Shown here piece after piece: positions 44,136-54,046 of a DNA stretch of 64,000 nt. Below the pieces are notes generated by a model. That model was given only the letters and a program-made list of their open reading frames with translations. It was not told the origin of the DNA and ran no database searches. The stretch's first letter is position 1, and the number at the start of each line of letters is the position of its first letter. The translations under genes and the position numbers were made by a program. Source of the stretch: Calothrix sp. NIES-4105. Its GTDB lineage: Bacteria; Cyanobacteriota; Cyanobacteriia; Cyanobacteriales; Nostocaceae. The stretch covers positions 7,183,717-7,247,716 of the forward strand of contig NZ_AP018290.1 of NCBI RefSeq assembly GCF_002368415.1, written 5' to 3'.

Positions 44136-44654
44136 TTAGTACTGAGCTAGCGAGATAATCGGTACATTAGGTAAAGACGCTCGCCCGTTCAAATCCTGTA
44201 GCTCGATGATAAACCCAAATCCAACAAGATTGCAGCCACACAACTGTAGTAGTTTTGCTGTAGCAGCAGCAGTACCACCTGTTGCGATTAAATCGTCTAC
44301 GATTAAAATTCTGCTCCCTGGTTGGATAGCATCCTGATGAATCTCCAAACAGTCAGTACCATATTCTAATTGGTATTCGATCGAGTGGACGGCACTTGGC
44401 AACTTTCCTCTTTTGCGTACCGGGATAAAACCAGCACCGAGTACGTATGCTAAAGGAGTACCAAAAATAAATCCTCGTGATTCCATTCCAACCACGTAAT
44501 CGACTGTTAAGTTGGCTTCAATACATTTTTCCTTGAGTAAATCAATAGTGTACTGTAGCCCTTTAGCGTCACTCAGTAATGTAGTAATATCACGAAATAC
44601 GATACCTGGTTTAGGAAAATCCGGAATGTTACGAATTAACGATTTTAAATCCAT
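44136..44654 (-). CDS. apt: Adenine phosphoribosyltransferase
   Basis: 172 residues. Salvages adenine to AMP with PRPP. Shows the family N-terminus [20 protein letters not shown], the loop [17 protein letters not shown], and the PRPP-binding motif [17 protein letters not shown] near 118. Length and motifs are normal; the C-terminus ends [10 protein letters not shown]. Confidence 0.95.
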   Translation of the reverse strand: MDLKSLIRNIPDFPKPGIVFRDITTLLSDAKGLQYTIDLLKEKCIEANLTVDYVVGMESRGFIFGTPLAYVLGAGFIPVRKRGKLPSAVHSIEYQLEYGTDCLEIHQDAIQPGSRILIVDDLIATGGTAAATAKLLQLCGCNLVGFGFIIELQDLNGRASLPNVPIISLAQY

Positions 44655-45087
44655 ACAATATATTGAATAAGATCAGTTGATATGGGTGCCTGTCGTTTGG
44701 ATATACAGCAACGTATAAAGCGCGCGTCGTACATTATAACGATGCTCGACCGTTTTGTAGCAAACTGTGACACAAAGCAGCGCATTGACGATTAACTCAA
44801 TCTACACGAAGCTAGGATGGAACTATACGATGCGTAAGCATTAAACAGGAATCATTATGATTCAAAATTTAATATAGTCAAAGCGTAAGATGTAATAAAC
44901 AACGTGGGTAAACTATGTAATCAAAACATATATTTCAGTATACGGAAACCTTTGAATCGAACAAGTAACTAATGTATATATCAGACAGTGCCGCGCCATG
45001 CGTCGCTTTCCAATTGCGTACTAAAAAGCGCAATATATCTTTAATTCGTTTTATGTAGTCATATGCAGCCTCGTAATGGTATCTATA
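44655..45087. other. 430-bp spacer between apt and the DUF3038 gene
   Basis: No gene recognised; both flanking genes diverge from here, so it should hold two promoters. A GCGCGCG-like stretch lies near 44720. Confidence 0.4.
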
Positions 45088-45714
45088 ATGAATGTCTCAG
45101 CTATAACGCCTTATAACAATAATTCAATGCCGTCGTCGCTTCCGATGATTTTGGACACTTTACCAGAACCAGCGATTGAGGGGCAAGATTGCCCCCGTCG
45201 AACTCGGTTGCAAATCGACTTGATTTTACTCGCAATTGAAGCTTTAGAGTTAGGTGGCTCTGAGGCAATTTTGGCTTTTGCTGAAGAATTAGACCTTAAG
45301 GGTATTATTAAAGACCGAGTAAACTTGTGGCGAATGCGTAGCAGTAATCCAATGCGAAGAGCGCATATACGCCGCCCTTTAACTATTATGGAAGCAAAAG
45401 CCTTGGTAGTTATTGCCTGTTACATCGCACGTCGCTTAACAGTTTCTATTCGCCAGTTGCTAATGATATACCAGCAAATGAGCGATAAGCAAATACCACT
45501 CGAACAAAATCTTCGCTTATCTAACTACTTAGAAAGGTTCCGCGCGCATTTTAAAAGCCGCATGAATCCCCGTCGTTCAAGTGTACTAGCTATTACTAGC
45601 GACGAAAAACTCGATGAGCTAGCGATTGATTTGTTGGGCAAATTATTATTTTGTACGGGAACTGCTGGAATGCAGCGGTTTTGGATTAGTCTTTTTGACG
45701 GTGAAGTGAATTAA
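45088..45714 (+). CDS. DUF3038 protein
   Basis: About 208 residues from ATG 45088, with a short leader then the block CPRRTRLQIDLILLAIEALELGG. A helical region (TIMEAKALVVIACYIARRLTV) and a C-terminal block DELAIDLLGKLLFCTGTAGM follow. DUF3038 is restricted to cyanobacteria; the gene is nearly always paired with a DUF4335 gene, as here four bases downstream, so the two proteins probably act together. Their role is unknown. Confidence 0.85.
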   Translation: MNVSAITPYNNNSMPSSLPMILDTLPEPAIEGQDCPRRTRLQIDLILLAIEALELGGSEAILAFAEELDLKGIIKDRVNLWRMRSSNPMRRAHIRRPLTIMEAKALVVIACYIARRLTVSIRQLLMIYQQMSDKQIPLEQNLRLSNYLERFRAHFKSRMNPRRSSVLAITSDEKLDELAIDLLGKLLFCTGTAGMQRFWISLFDGEVN

Positions 45715-45718
45715 AATT

Positions 45719-47221
45719 ATGAATATTCAAAGAAAATATAGTTTACCAAATTGCACTTTGCTTCTGGAAGGTTTGAGCGATGCATCGAAAGCTACGCATT
45801 TTCAGGAGATGCGTCCAGAACTATCTATATTAGTTAATGCGGAATGCTATTTATCTGGCTTAAAGCAACCTTTAGTTGGTGGGCGTGAATTTTTTGAAGG
45901 CTTAGTACGTGTAGTTAGCGGTTACGCACAACAGTTCTTAAGTAATGTACCAAACCCGCTGGTACAAAATCAAGATACTGATATAGTGCAGTTGCACAAA
46001 ATTGATAACAATCGTCACAAATTAATTGTAATTTCAGAAACTGTTCAAGCTTTTGATTCGATTAATTCTGATGTTAAAATGCCTGTAGAAATCGAACTTA
46101 ACACAGTACAATTGTTTGATTTAGTAGAAGCAGTAGATCAATTTTTTGCAGATAGCCAAACTTTACCAGAATTAACTCTTGCCCTTCAGTCATCTCGACG
46201 TTCTGGTGGCGCCTCTGAGGGGGTAGTGAAGCAGGTTGTACCAGCAACAGTAGGGTTATCGAGTTTAGCAGCAGCAGCACTTGCGTTTAGCTTAATTCCA
46301 ACCCCTCAACCAAGAGTAGTGCAACCAACAGCTCAAAAAGATTCTAGTAGCCTAACGAACACGACACCAAATGTTGCAACTCCGGTTGGAGAAACTGCTA
46401 CACCAGTGGTAACTGAAGCTGCTGTTGTTCCGACACCAGGTTTAACAGCAACACCAACTCCAACTATAGATACTTTGACCGGAACTCCTACACCTACACC
46501 AACAGTTGCAAGTACTCCGGGTACACCTCAAGATATTGAGGCACTTTTAAAGACAGTTCCTGAAATTACTGACCCATCACAACTACGAGCATTAAATCGC
46601 CAAGTATACAACCAAATTAACCCAGCCTGGGCAAACCGAGGCGCCTTGAATGAAGATGTAGTTTTTCGTGTTGGTGTAGCAGCAGATGGTGCGATTATTG
46701 GCTATAAACCAGTTAATAAAAATTCAAATGACGCAGTAAGTCAAACACCTTTGCCTAATTTGCTTTATAACCCTGCGACAAGAAGTTCAGCGACAAATGA
46801 ACCAATAGCTCAGTTCCGAGTCGTATTTAGAAAGCAAGGTGCATTAGAAGTAAGTCCTTGGCTAGGTTATTCTAAAACTCCACAAGTCGTTGGCGAAAAA
46901 ATTAAAGATCCCAATCAACTCAAAGAATTAAATACAAAGTTATACGATACGATTCGTAATAGTTGGGGTGGAACGCCTACCTTCAACACTGATTTGAAAT
47001 ATCGAGTTGCAATTAATCAAGATGGTGTAATTGCTGACTACGAACCGCTCAATAAAGGTGCTTTCGACTTTTACCGAGAAACTCCTCTGCCTAAAATTTT
47101 TAACGAAATCTACGGTTCTAACGTTGCTCCACCGAATACCAAGCAACCGCTAGCTCACTATGAAGTCATATTCAAACCCAGTGGTCAGTTAGAAATTCAA
47201 CCTTGGCAAGGGTATCAATAG
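45719..47221 (+). CDS. DUF4335 protein
   Basis: 500 residues. The N-terminal DUF4335 part is about 1-170 (QRKYSLPNCTLLLEGLSD, LTLALQ). One membrane segment follows (ATVGLSSLAAAALAFSLIP, about 180-198), then a Thr/Pro-rich linker (PTPTIDTLTGTPTPTPT). The outer part has two similar domains, starting about QDIEALLKTVPEITDPSQLR and IKDPNQLKELNTKLYDTIR; both include a run like VFRVGVAADGAIIGYKPVNK. Probably anchored in a membrane with the repeats on the far side. Cotranscribed with DUF3038. Confidence 0.85.
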   Translation: MNIQRKYSLPNCTLLLEGLSDASKATHFQEMRPELSILVNAECYLSGLKQPLVGGREFFEGLVRVVSGYAQQFLSNVPNPLVQNQDTDIVQLHKIDNNRHKLIVISETVQAFDSINSDVKMPVEIELNTVQLFDLVEAVDQFFADSQTLPELTLALQSSRRSGGASEGVVKQVVPATVGLSSLAAAALAFSLIPTPQPRVVQPTAQKDSSSLTNTTPNVATPVGETATPVVTEAAVVPTPGLTATPTPTIDTLTGTPTPTPTVASTPGTPQDIEALLKTVPEITDPSQLRALNRQVYNQINPAWANRGALNEDVVFRVGVAADGAIIGYKPVNKNSNDAVSQTPLPNLLYNPATRSSATNEPIAQFRVVFRKQGALEVSPWLGYSKTPQVVGEKIKDPNQLKELNTKLYDTIRNSWGGTPTFNTDLKYRVAINQDGVIADYEPLNKGAFDFYRETPLPKIFNEIYGSNVAPPNTKQPLAHYEVIFKPSGQLEIQPWQGYQ

Positions 47222-47312
47222 TTAGGGTCAGGAGTCAGGGGTCAGGGGTCAGGAGTCAGGGGTTATGAGTTTAACTTGGTGCCTCCTGACTGCTGAATTC
47301 TGAATTCTGACT

Positions 47313-49580
47313 CTACTTAACAATTCGTCCCATATAATTTCCCCACAGTTGTGCAGCTTGAGCGCTGCTTCCAGATGTGGGTTTAATTTCGTCGTTGCCA
47401 AGCCAGATACCTGTGGCTAGGCGCCGACCTGGGATAAAACCAATAAACCAAAGGTCTACGTTTTTATCGGTAGTACCAGTTTTGCCTGCTTCTCCAAAAC
47501 CAATTGCGGCGCCTCTTCCTGTACCGTTTGTAATTACACCCCTAAGTAACTCTGTCATTGTGGAAGCTACGCTTTTTGACAAAACACGCTTGTTAGCTTC
47601 TAGGTCTTGGTCGTAGGAATAAATAACCCGACAGGTTTTTAAATCATTACGGTCACGACAATCACTACTGTCTAAAATCCGACTAATTGCATGGGGACGA
47701 TTCCATAAACCATTGTTACCAATGGCGCCGAATGCCCCTGTCATTTCTAACACATTTACAACACTTTGCCCCAGAATTAAACCTGGTACAGGGTCAAGGG
47801 GTGAGCGTACTCCCATTTTTTTTGCTTCTTTGACAACATTATCTAGCCCAACATCCTGTGCGACTCTCAAGGCAATAGGGTTTTCTGATAGCGCAAGTCC
47901 TGTTGCAAGACTTAAACTTCCACCAGCACCCGACCGACAAGGTTTATACAAAAAACCTTGCCAACGTAGAGCATCACAGGAATAAGACTTTTCCGGCGAA
48001 ATCCCCTTTTCAATAGCTGCTGTGTAAGCGAAGACTTTGAAAGTTGAGCCGGGTTGACGTTTTGCTTGAAAGGCACGGTTGAATTGACTACGACGATAGT
48101 CAGTACCACCAACCATTGCTAAAATTGCGCCAGTGCTGGTATCTATTGTCACCAATGAACCCTGTGAAAATCCATAAGTCGAGCCATCTGTACGCACTGA
48201 ATTACGCAGTGCTGTTTCGGCTTGGGTTTGAATTGACGGGTCAAGCTGCGTCTCAACAATAAAGTTACCTTCTCGTGCTAAGTCTGCCCCCAATATTGTT
48301 TCAAGTTCGGAAAAAACGTAATCGTAAAAATATGGAGCTATTGTTTTTGCTTGCTGTTCGCAAACTTTAGGACTTATTTCTACGGGTGAACGGCGAGCGC
48401 GGTTATATTCTTCTAGCTTGATTTTGCCCATATCGAGCATACGCCGCAAGACACGGTTACGATATTCGATTGTTCGGAATTTTCTATCTCCGGCGCCGCA
48501 GTAATCGAATCGATTTGGTGCTGGTAAAATTGCGACTAGCATCGACGCTTCTGCTAAAGTTAGTTCTTTTGCCGATTTTTCAAAGTAGAATTTGGATGCA
48601 TCCTCAAAACCAGAAGTATTGGCGCCTAAGAAAACTCGGTTGAGATAAGTGAGCAAAATATCGTTTTTGCTGTAAAAAGTCTCTAATTTGAGCGATACAA
48701 CAGCTTCACGAAACTTACGACCAACTGAGTCTTGCGTGCCAACGTAATCGCGGAACAAACTACGCGCCACCTGCTGTGTTACAGTCGAAGCGCCCTGCTG
48801 AACATCGCCACTACGAGTATTAATAAATATTGCCCGTATAACTCCTAATGGGTCAACACCTGGATGCCAATAATAACGGCTATCTTCCGAAGCGACGACG
48901 GCATTTGGTAGGTAAGGGCCGAAGTCATCCAACTGCTTGAGGTCAACGTGAGCGGTGGTTCGCGTTTCGCGCAATGGTGTAATACCGTCGCGTGCTGTGA
49001 TTACAATTGGTGAACGTGTGGCGCCAGGAAGTGGACGAACTGAAAACTTAAACCACTCAACACCAATAGTTAAAGCAACTAAACCAGCACAGGCGCCAAC
49101 TCCATAAGCTGTCCATGTGGCTGCTTTAACTATCAAAGGTGGTGGGTCAACATATTGTAAACGCACCGAAGCTGCAAGTTCCGGCGGTCCCAGCGTCAAG
49201 ACATCACCGTGACGTAACTCTAGCTCGCTAACACGACGTTTACCCCGATAAATACCATTTGTAGAATTTTCATCTTTGATCACAAATACTGGGCGCCGTT
49301 GACTAGAGTCGCGCGACAGCGATAAATGTATTTGACTGACCACTGGGTTGCGAACAACAATATCGGAGGATTTAGAACTGCGACCAAGCATATAGCGGTC
49401 GCCTAGCAACGGATATACTTCCGCTTGAGATGCCCCCGCATCTTGCACCCAGAGTTCCGGAACTCTGGCTTTTGGCTTGAGTGCTAATTTGGAAAAATCG
49501 ACTCGAGCTTGAATTGTTTGAACTGCTTGCGTCAACTGACCAAGCACAGTCTGCGGTTTTTGAGGAGGTTGGGGGGTCAT
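47313..49580 (-). CDS. Class A penicillin-binding protein with N-terminal FHA domain
   Basis: 755 residues. An FHA domain is at about 55-120 (GDRYMLGRSSKSSDIVVRNP, SQIHLSLSR, STNGIYRGKRRV). A membrane helix is near 155-178 (YGVGACAGLVALTIGVEWFK). The GT51 transglycosylase has the active-site block ASEDSRYYWHPGVDPLGVIRA and QQGASTVTQQVARSLF. The transpeptidase has SxxK in RQPGSTFKVFAY, SxN at LSENP, and KTG in GKTGTTDKNVD. It should build and cross-link peptidoglycan. The FHA domain binds phosphothreonine and suggests control by a Ser/Thr kinase. All catalytic motifs are present. Confidence 0.94.
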   Translation of the reverse strand: MTPQPPQKPQTVLGQLTQAVQTIQARVDFSKLALKPKARVPELWVQDAGASQAEVYPLLGDRYMLGRSSKSSDIVVRNPVVSQIHLSLSRDSSQRRPVFVIKDENSTNGIYRGKRRVSELELRHGDVLTLGPPELAASVRLQYVDPPPLIVKAATWTAYGVGACAGLVALTIGVEWFKFSVRPLPGATRSPIVITARDGITPLRETRTTAHVDLKQLDDFGPYLPNAVVASEDSRYYWHPGVDPLGVIRAIFINTRSGDVQQGASTVTQQVARSLFRDYVGTQDSVGRKFREAVVSLKLETFYSKNDILLTYLNRVFLGANTSGFEDASKFYFEKSAKELTLAEASMLVAILPAPNRFDYCGAGDRKFRTIEYRNRVLRRMLDMGKIKLEEYNRARRSPVEISPKVCEQQAKTIAPYFYDYVFSELETILGADLAREGNFIVETQLDPSIQTQAETALRNSVRTDGSTYGFSQGSLVTIDTSTGAILAMVGGTDYRRSQFNRAFQAKRQPGSTFKVFAYTAAIEKGISPEKSYSCDALRWQGFLYKPCRSGAGGSLSLATGLALSENPIALRVAQDVGLDNVVKEAKKMGVRSPLDPVPGLILGQSVVNVLEMTGAFGAIGNNGLWNRPHAISRILDSSDCRDRNDLKTCRVIYSYDQDLEANKRVLSKSVASTMTELLRGVITNGTGRGAAIGFGEAGKTGTTDKNVDLWFIGFIPGRRLATGIWLGNDEIKPTSGSSAQAAQLWGNYMGRIVK

Positions 49581-50079
49581 CTGCTATTCACACCACGGTT
49601 ATTAATTAAAATTTGACTTTATTTACATGCGATGCTAGCTATTCCACCATTGTAATCACAAGCCTAACAAGACGCTGGTTATACAGAATTGTTTCCAATT
49701 TAAGTGATACTAAATTAATATACATTAACAAAATTCAATAACTAAATTCATTTTGTAAATAATTTTACATATTTCTCAAAACTAAATATACTGTTATTGA
49801 CTGTTTGATTGATTTAACTGAATACTCTATATTATTGTCTATATCTAAGTTATATTCTTTAAGACAAATAGAAATTGTTTTCATATTCGTATTAGTATAC
49901 TCTTGTAGTCAAATAGAATTAATGATATAAATTTTACCTCATTATCATGCCTCAACACGCAAAAAATAGTGAAACTACATATTTTGGCTAGAGATACATC
50001 TATATTAAGGCAGATTTTCTAAATAACATTGTTTGATTAAATGGGCGGAGTATGTGTTGAGGTGTTGAGGTTAAGTAAT
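49581..50079. other. 500-bp AT-rich spacer
   Basis: Two divergent genes leave from here. Very AT-rich with runs such as TTTACATATTTC; no gene, no repeat of note. Confidence 0.4.
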
Positions 50080-51069
50080 ATGAAGGGAAAATTCCTGACC
50101 CTGGTAGGCACAGCCTTCGGTTTGGCGCTATCTTGTAACGTAGCTGCCGCTCAATCGACAAAGTTTCCAGAATTGATGCAGGCGCAAGCGGAAAAACAGT
50201 CTAAGCCATCAACAGTTGAATCAGCAGCTCCAAAAGACCTTCCCCCTGATGTAATGGAGATTTTGTGCAGAAATTTCCCATTGAATTCACGTTGTCAGGG
50301 TGGTGCAAATGCGAACACAACGGGTGGAAGTGGCAGTGGTTCATCCGAAAAAACTCCTGGTATAACTGGTAGTCCTACAGGTGGTAGCACTCCGGTTAAT
50401 CCATCTACAACACCAAGTACTACAGAGGGTGGTTCATCAACCCCAGGTACTGGTAGCAGCGCACCAAGCGATACTAACCCAACAGGCGCGCCAAGTCCAA
50501 GCGGCACAGTTAACCCTGTTGAACCTGGTATTAATACAACGCCTGGTTCTACAACGCCTGGTTCTACAACGCCTGGGTCAACCCAACCTTCTAATGAATC
50601 TGGTACTGGTAGCAGCGCACCAAGCGATACCAACCCAACAGGTGCCCCAAGTCCTGAAGGTACAGTTAACCCCGTTGAACCTGGTACTAATAAGCCTGGA
50701 ACATCAGGTGGCAGTAATCAACAAATCGTTCCAGTTACGCCATTACCTGGAAGCAGCAATGAAACCCCTGGTACATTAACTCCAGGTAATACTACGGATA
50801 CCCCTTCCGTACCATCTTCTGGTACGTTAAGAGAAACCGCACCTTTAAATACAATTCCTGGCGCCCCTGGCAGCACAGATGGAAATTCAAGCGGCAGTAC
50901 TAGCGAACCATTAAAAACACCTACTACAGAAACGCCCAGCAGCACAACTGAGCCGCTCAAAACCCCAACATCTGGAACTCCAAATAATTTGACTTTACCT
51001 GGAAACACTTCACCCGAAGTAACTCCTGGTTCTGGTTCTCAAGTAGCACCAAGTGGTGTTAAAAATTAG
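50080..51069 (+). CDS. Secreted Ser/Thr/Gly/Pro-rich low-complexity protein
   Basis: 329 residues from ATG 50080. A signal peptide (MKGKFLTLVGTAFGLALSC, cleavage after AAA) is followed by a short region with two cysteines (EILCRNFPLNSRCQGG). From about residue 85 on it is low-complexity: the unit GTGSSAPSDTNPTGAPSP occurs twice, TTPGS three times, and EPLKTPT repeats near the end. Such proteins are exported, extended and often glycosylated. I cannot name a function. A terminator follows. Confidence 0.7.
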   Translation: MKGKFLTLVGTAFGLALSCNVAAAQSTKFPELMQAQAEKQSKPSTVESAAPKDLPPDVMEILCRNFPLNSRCQGGANANTTGGSGSGSSEKTPGITGSPTGGSTPVNPSTTPSTTEGGSSTPGTGSSAPSDTNPTGAPSPSGTVNPVEPGINTTPGSTTPGSTTPGSTQPSNESGTGSSAPSDTNPTGAPSPEGTVNPVEPGTNKPGTSGGSNQQIVPVTPLPGSSNETPGTLTPGNTTDTPSVPSSGTLRETAPLNTIPGAPGSTDGNSSGSTSEPLKTPTTETPSSTTEPLKTPTSGTPNNLTLPGNTSPEVTPGSGSQVAPSGVKN

Positions 51070-51105
51070 CTTGAGAAACATTCTTTAGACGATAGCTCAA
51101 AATTA

Positions 51106-51148
51106 CAGAATCCCGGTTTCTTTCGAGTTACCGGGATTCTGGTTTTTA
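51106..51148. terminator. Strong intrinsic terminator
   Basis: CAGAATCCCGGT and ACCGGGATTCTG form a 12-bp stem followed by GTTTTT. It ends the secreted-protein transcript and could also serve lspA from the other side. Confidence 0.88.
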
Positions 51149-51166
51149 ATTTTTATTTTGTTTCTA

Positions 51167-51640
51167 TTACTGCCTGGGATTAGAACTTGGGGTTTTTTGA
51201 AAACTGCCATATAGCAGGCAAGCAATACCAACATTAATAAACACGTCAGCTAGATTGAATACAGGAAAGTTAATAAGGCGAAAATCTAGAAAATCAACTA
51301 CATAGCCTAATACAAATCGGTCGATTCCATTACCCATTGCTCCACCAAGGATAAACCCATATCCAAGTCTGTCCCAAAAACTTAATTCTGGCCCAAACAA
51401 CGCTAACGCCATCAATGCCACACTAACACCCAACGATAGCCACCGTAACCACTCTACTTGCCCAGCTAATATGCTAAATGCGGCGCCGTAGTTACGAACA
51501 TAAGTAAAATGGAATACTCCAGCGATTAAAGGTTGTGTTTGCTGGAGTTGAAAAGTTTGTAATATCCAGTATTTCGTCAACTGGTCTAAGAAAAACGCAG
51601 TTAGGGCAGCTATCCAGAAATTGCGATTTTTTAAGTGCAT
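51167..51640 (-). CDS. lspA: Lipoprotein signal peptidase II
   Basis: 157 residues, four membrane helices. Removes lipoprotein signal peptides in the inner membrane. The catalytic aspartates are in GNGIDRF and NLADVFINVG. The start block IAALTAFFLDQLTKYWI is the family's first helix, and the YVRNYGAAFSIL block is present. Placed 37 bp downstream of bioY on the same strand, a combination seen in other cyanobacteria and consistent with one transcript. Confidence 0.95.
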   Translation of the reverse strand: MHLKNRNFWIAALTAFFLDQLTKYWILQTFQLQQTQPLIAGVFHFTYVRNYGAAFSILAGQVEWLRWLSLGVSVALMALALFGPELSFWDRLGYGFILGGAMGNGIDRFVLGYVVDFLDFRLINFPVFNLADVFINVGIACLLYGSFQKTPSSNPRQ

Positions 51641-51677
51641 TACTTGGAGGAATTAGGAAGGAACTTATTAATCCTCT

Positions 51678-52265
51678 CTAGTAAAACATTAAATGTCGTA
51701 GTATGAACGCGATGACACTGACAGCACAAACTACAGTAAGCTGTCCGGGTAGCGCATACCAAGAATATTTTAAGATTGCTTGTGTCAATGTTTGTGCTTC
51801 TGTGCCTTTCCACTGGAGTATATAGCCAAGCGCGAGATAAATAATGCCGCAAAGGTGAACTGTAAACAAGCCACACAGACAGCTAAATGCAAGAGTTTCA
51901 AGTCGTGGTCTAGCTTTAAATGCAATCAAACCACAAATCCACGCTCCTGGGATAAACCCAAGTAAGTATCCAAACTGTAATAGCTTGATATAACCAATAC
52001 CACCACCATCTGAGAATACTGGCAGTAAAGTTAAACCCATTACTAAATAAGCAATTTGCGCTAAGGCGCCAGCATTTTTACCACCCAAACATCCAACGAG
52101 TAGTACTCCACCAATTTGATAGGTTACACCTAGAGAAAAAGTCTGGATTCCATGCTGACCCCAACCCCAAGGTAGGGTGGTGACATACGCTTCGACGAAG
52201 GTACCCCCCATCGTCAGCAGTAAGCCAATCATTGACCATAATAATTGATTGGACGCAGCTAGCAT
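51678..52265 (-). CDS. bioY: Biotin transporter BioY
   Basis: 195 residues from ATG 52265; a longer frame begins only at a TTG. BioY is the substrate-binding membrane component of an energy-coupling-factor transporter. Six membrane helices, with the family block LLFGYLLGFIPGAWICGL-like region (LQFGYLLGFIPGAW) near 110 and the GGVLLVGCLGGKNAG region near 60. Without BioM/BioN nearby it may work alone or with shared ECF modules. Upstream of lspA in one operon. Confidence 0.88.
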   Translation of the reverse strand: MLAASNQLLWSMIGLLLTMGGTFVEAYVTTLPWGWGQHGIQTFSLGVTYQIGGVLLVGCLGGKNAGALAQIAYLVMGLTLLPVFSDGGGIGYIKLLQFGYLLGFIPGAWICGLIAFKARPRLETLAFSCLCGLFTVHLCGIIYLALGYILQWKGTEAQTLTQAILKYSWYALPGQLTVVCAVSVIAFILRHLMFY

Positions 52266-52731
52266 TCTATTTAAGGAAATTCCGCGAGACGCTCTGTGCA
52301 ATATCAATATATATAAGCAAAATTCTGATGTTAATTATTGCTTAATTTTTACTCCGATTTGAGAGGTATGTCAGGTTCCCACAAAATTTATCATCAAATT
52401 GATACAAAAATTTATATAAGATATGATTAAAAGGCTAAAAATTGTATAAACCGAATAATTACTCAGTCAGTATGTGTATTTATTAACTTACGCATTCGTT
52501 ATAATACTGAAGTGAAAACAACTATCTGCTGGCGCCAAGCATGAGATAGTAGCGTGCGTCCAATTAAGCTTTGTATTGACGTTTTGCTTGTATTCAAGTC
52601 ATGATACTGAGAATCGATTATTGTTTCATAGTTAACATAAAATTTTTCGATGGTTATTGTTTCCTTTAACCTTGTCTTAAGATACGCACGATATCGTTAG
52701 CACTGTAACCCCATATTACAATTGCCAGACC
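52266..52731. other. Spacer between bioY and pstS
   Basis: About 460 bp, promoter region of two divergent operons. Apart from a possible phosphate-response box at 52664-52682 no element stands out. One GGCGCC lies at about 52530. Confidence 0.4.
52664..52682 (+). promoter_or_regulatory. Possible Pho box upstream of pstS
   Basis: CTTTAACC-TTG-TCTTAAGA looks like two 8-bp repeats with 3-bp spacing, as in cyanobacterial Pho boxes (CTTAACC-type). The second half is a poor match, so this is only a candidate site for the SphR/PhoB-type regulator. Confidence 0.3.
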
Positions 52732-53928
52732 ATGCTTTGTTTTAACCGTGTCAATATTCGCAAAAGCATAACAGGCGTAGTTCCTGCGTTAGCTTTATCC
52801 TTGAGTTTGGCTGCTTGTGGTGGAGATCAAGCCGCAAATAATACTGCAACTCCTGGTGCAGAAGCATCACCCGGCGCCGTCAAAGACGCAACTGCTTCGG
52901 CTCCTGGTAAATTAGACCTTGGTGGTAATGTTGCACTAACGGGTGCAGGCGCCTCATTCCCTGCTCCTTTGTACCTAACATGGTTCCAAACCCTAAATCA
53001 AAAGTATCCCAACTTACAAATCAACTATCAATCAGTTGGTAGCGGCGCCGGTGTTGAGCAGTTCACCAAAGGTACTGTAGACTTCAGCGCTAGCGACGTA
53101 GCAATGAAAGATGAAGAAATCGCAAAAGTACCTGCTGATAAAGGAGTTCTGCTTCTACCAATGACTGCTGGTAGTATTGTACTAGCTTATAACTTGCCTG
53201 ATGCTCCTGACTTAAAGTTATCGCGCACTGTTTATACAGATATATTGTTGGGTAAAATCAAGACTTGGAATGACCCTGCAATTGCAAAAGATAACGCAGG
53301 TGCCAAGTTACCTAACACACCAATAACAGTTGTATATCGTTCCGACGGTAGTGGTACTACAGGTGTATTTACCAAGCACCTGAGCGCAATTAGTCCAGAG
53401 TGGAAAAACAAAGTTGGTGAAGGTAAGTCTGTAAAATGGCCTGTAGGTATTGGTGGTAAAGGAAACGAAGGTGTAACCGCGCAAGTTGGACAAACAGCAG
53501 GTTCAATTGGTTACGTTGAGTATGGTTATGCCAAGCAAAACAACCTGAAGTTTGCATCACTGCAAAATAAAGCTGGTCAATTTGTTACACCTAATGAGCA
53601 ATCAGGCGCTAAAACTTTAGAATCAGTCACATTACCCGATAACTTACGCGCGTTTATTTCTGACCCAGAAGGTGCTGATTCTTATCCAATTGTTACTTAT
53701 ACCTGGCTTTTAGCTTACAAGAAGTATGCTGACCCTGCAAAAGCTAAAGCTATAGAAGCAATGATTGAATATGGATTAACTGAAGGTCAAAAGGCAGCTA
53801 CAGAACTAGGTTACATTCCTTTACCTGCAAATGTAGTCCAAAAAGTTGCAGCAGCAGCAGACCCAATTAGTGCTGAATACAAGATTAGTGTTGGTGGTGC
53901 TGGTGGTAGCACAGCTACTAAGCCATAG
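52732..53928 (+). CDS. pstS: Phosphate ABC transporter substrate-binding protein
   Basis: 398 residues. A signal peptide with lipobox (LSLAACGGDQA) anchors it in the membrane. The mature protein has the phosphate-binding pattern LTGAGASFPAPLYLTWFQTL, then SVGSGAGVEQF, SASDVAMKDEE, YRSDGSGTTGVFTKHL and the C-terminal YPIVTYTWLL. PstS captures phosphate for the PstCAB pump. First gene of the pst operon. Confidence 0.96.
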   Translation: MLCFNRVNIRKSITGVVPALALSLSLAACGGDQAANNTATPGAEASPGAVKDATASAPGKLDLGGNVALTGAGASFPAPLYLTWFQTLNQKYPNLQINYQSVGSGAGVEQFTKGTVDFSASDVAMKDEEIAKVPADKGVLLLPMTAGSIVLAYNLPDAPDLKLSRTVYTDILLGKIKTWNDPAIAKDNAGAKLPNTPITVVYRSDGSGTTGVFTKHLSAISPEWKNKVGEGKSVKWPVGIGGKGNEGVTAQVGQTAGSIGYVEYGYAKQNNLKFASLQNKAGQFVTPNEQSGAKTLESVTLPDNLRAFISDPEGADSYPIVTYTWLLAYKKYADPAKAKAIEAMIEYGLTEGQKAATELGYIPLPANVVQKVAAAADPISAEYKISVGGAGGSTATKP

Positions 53929-54046
53929 TTTGTAAAGTAGCTCATTGAAGAATTAAGTAAAAGTTAGTGGTTAATTACTAACTCTTAACTTCTAACTTTT
54001 TTGTTTGCTCCCACATTTATTTAGCGTAAGATGGGTGAATTTATTC

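Noticed and set aside
50295-50779. Long frames on both strands within the Ser/Thr/Gly/Pro-rich gene
   Set aside because: Low-complexity repeats keep other frames open. The frame with a signal peptide and downstream terminator is the real one.
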